A stretch of DNA of 5,706 nt from Bacteroidota bacterium (lineage in GTDB: Bacteria; Zhuqueibacterota; JdFR-76; DREG01). This document shows positions 5,237-5,706 of the stretch, piece by piece. Location: positions 1-5,706 of the forward strand of contig JAUXJX010000152.1 in the NCBI GenBank assembly GCA_030624545.1. The letters are read 5' to 3'. Every line of letters begins with the position of its first letter. Position 1 is the first letter of the stretch. Below the pieces are notes generated by a model. That model saw only the letters and a list, made by a program, of their open reading frames with translations. It ran no database searches and was not told the origin of the DNA. The translations under genes were made by a program, and so were the position numbers.

Positions 5237-5706
5237 ATGAATGAACGCGTCGTTGAAATCTTGATTTACTTGATGCATGAAATTCGTCACAATCGCAAGA
5301 ACGTCGATCAAATGGACGGAGTCTCCAAAGATTTGATCCGCCAGGGGTATACGGAAAACGAGATCAATGCCGCCTTTTCCTGGCTATTCGAGCGAATTAA
5401 GTCGGATACGGAAGAGATAATAGTTAATGAAGAGGCCGGCAGTGATTCGTACCGAGTCTTGAGTGACGTGGAAAAGCTGATAGTCAGTCCGGAAGCCTTT
5501 GGATACGCTATTCAACTGCGTCAGCTTCGTTTGATCGATCAAACGGAATTTGAGCAAATTATCGAGCGTGCTATGATGTTGGGAGCCAGTTCAATTGGTA
5601 TCGAGGACGTCAAGTCAATCGTTGCCTCTCTTTTCTTCAATTCTGATGAAATTGATATTCTGCCACTCGGAAAGTCTATGCTGGATCTGGACAGTCAGGT
5701 ACATTA
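5237..5706 (+). CDS. smg: Smg/DUF494 family protein, C-terminus outside window
   Basis: The frame runs from ATG 5237 without a stop to the window edge (156 codons plus two bases). The start MNERVVEILIYLMHEI resembles Smg N-termini such as E. coli MFDVLMYLFE. It continues with a GYTENEINAAFSWL helix, and then the family's conserved C-terminal core: SPEAFGYAIQLRQLRLID, TEFEQIIERAMMLG and IGIEDVKSIVASLFFN. Smg proteins are usually about 155-160 residues, so little is probably missing. The molecular function of this family is not established; the gene is commonly found beside dprA and topA, and topA is a reasonable guess for the next gene. No membrane segment or signal peptide is visible, so a soluble cytoplasmic protein is expected. 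A purine-rich AAGAAGG (5217-5223) lies 13 bases before the ATG, rather far for a good ribosome-binding site. The strong promoter at 5144-5171 makes it transcriptionally independent of secA. I cannot see how the gene ends. Confidence 0.88.
   Translation, partial: MNERVVEILIYLMHEIRHNRKNVDQMDGVSKDLIRQGYTENEINAAFSWLFERIKSDTEEIIVNEEAGSDSYRVLSDVEKLIVSPEAFGYAIQLRQLRLIDQTEFEQIIERAMMLGASSIGIEDVKSIVASLFFNSDEIDILPLGKSMLDLDSQVH

Noticed and set aside
5087..5311. Minus-strand 74-codon frame over the smg promoter and start
   Set aside because: It conflicts with the strong promoter and the conserved Smg N-terminus; no recognisable domain.

Overview
This is an ordinary chromosomal housekeeping segment with every gene on the + strand: the 3' end of an acyl-CoA dehydrogenase gene (1-186), a branched-chain amino acid aminotransferase ilvE (309-1241), the antitermination factor gene nusB (1258-1713), the preprotein translocase ATPase gene secA (1941-5021) and the first 156 codons of an smg/DUF494 gene (5237 to the window edge). 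I see no RNA gene, mobile element, CRISPR array, phage gene or integration scar. I did not find a new biological system. The interesting material lies in the intergenic regions and in the SecA architecture.

The source is a bacterium, most likely in or near the FCB (Fibrobacterota-Chlorobiota-Bacteroidota) assemblage, for example a Calditrichota- or KSB1-like lineage. SecA is 1026 residues, longer than the roughly 840-900 of proteobacterial or firmicute SecA. The excess sits in two places where FCB SecA proteins are usually expanded: a charged helical stretch near residues 55-105 and an insert near residues 302-378. Against Bacteroidota proper, ilvE has a textbook Shine-Dalgarno sequence and smg has a near-consensus sigma70-type promoter. 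This placement is inferred from remembered family patterns, not from a search.

Layout: the acyl-CoA dehydrogenase gene is followed by a perfect 9-bp hairpin with a T-rich tail, a plausible terminator. ilvE and nusB lie 16 bp apart and are probably one transcript, with no clear Shine-Dalgarno before nusB. A 227-bp gap (1714-1940) holds two hairpins, a short tandem repeat and a 16-codon open frame, then secA. A 215-bp gap (5022-5236) holds a 12-bp palindrome and the smg promoter.

Functionally the genes are linked only loosely. Acyl-CoA oxidation and branched-chain amino acid transamination are both core carbon metabolism and can meet in branched-chain amino acid breakdown. NusB serves rRNA antitermination, SecA drives protein export, and Smg is a conserved protein of unknown function usually found near topA and dprA.
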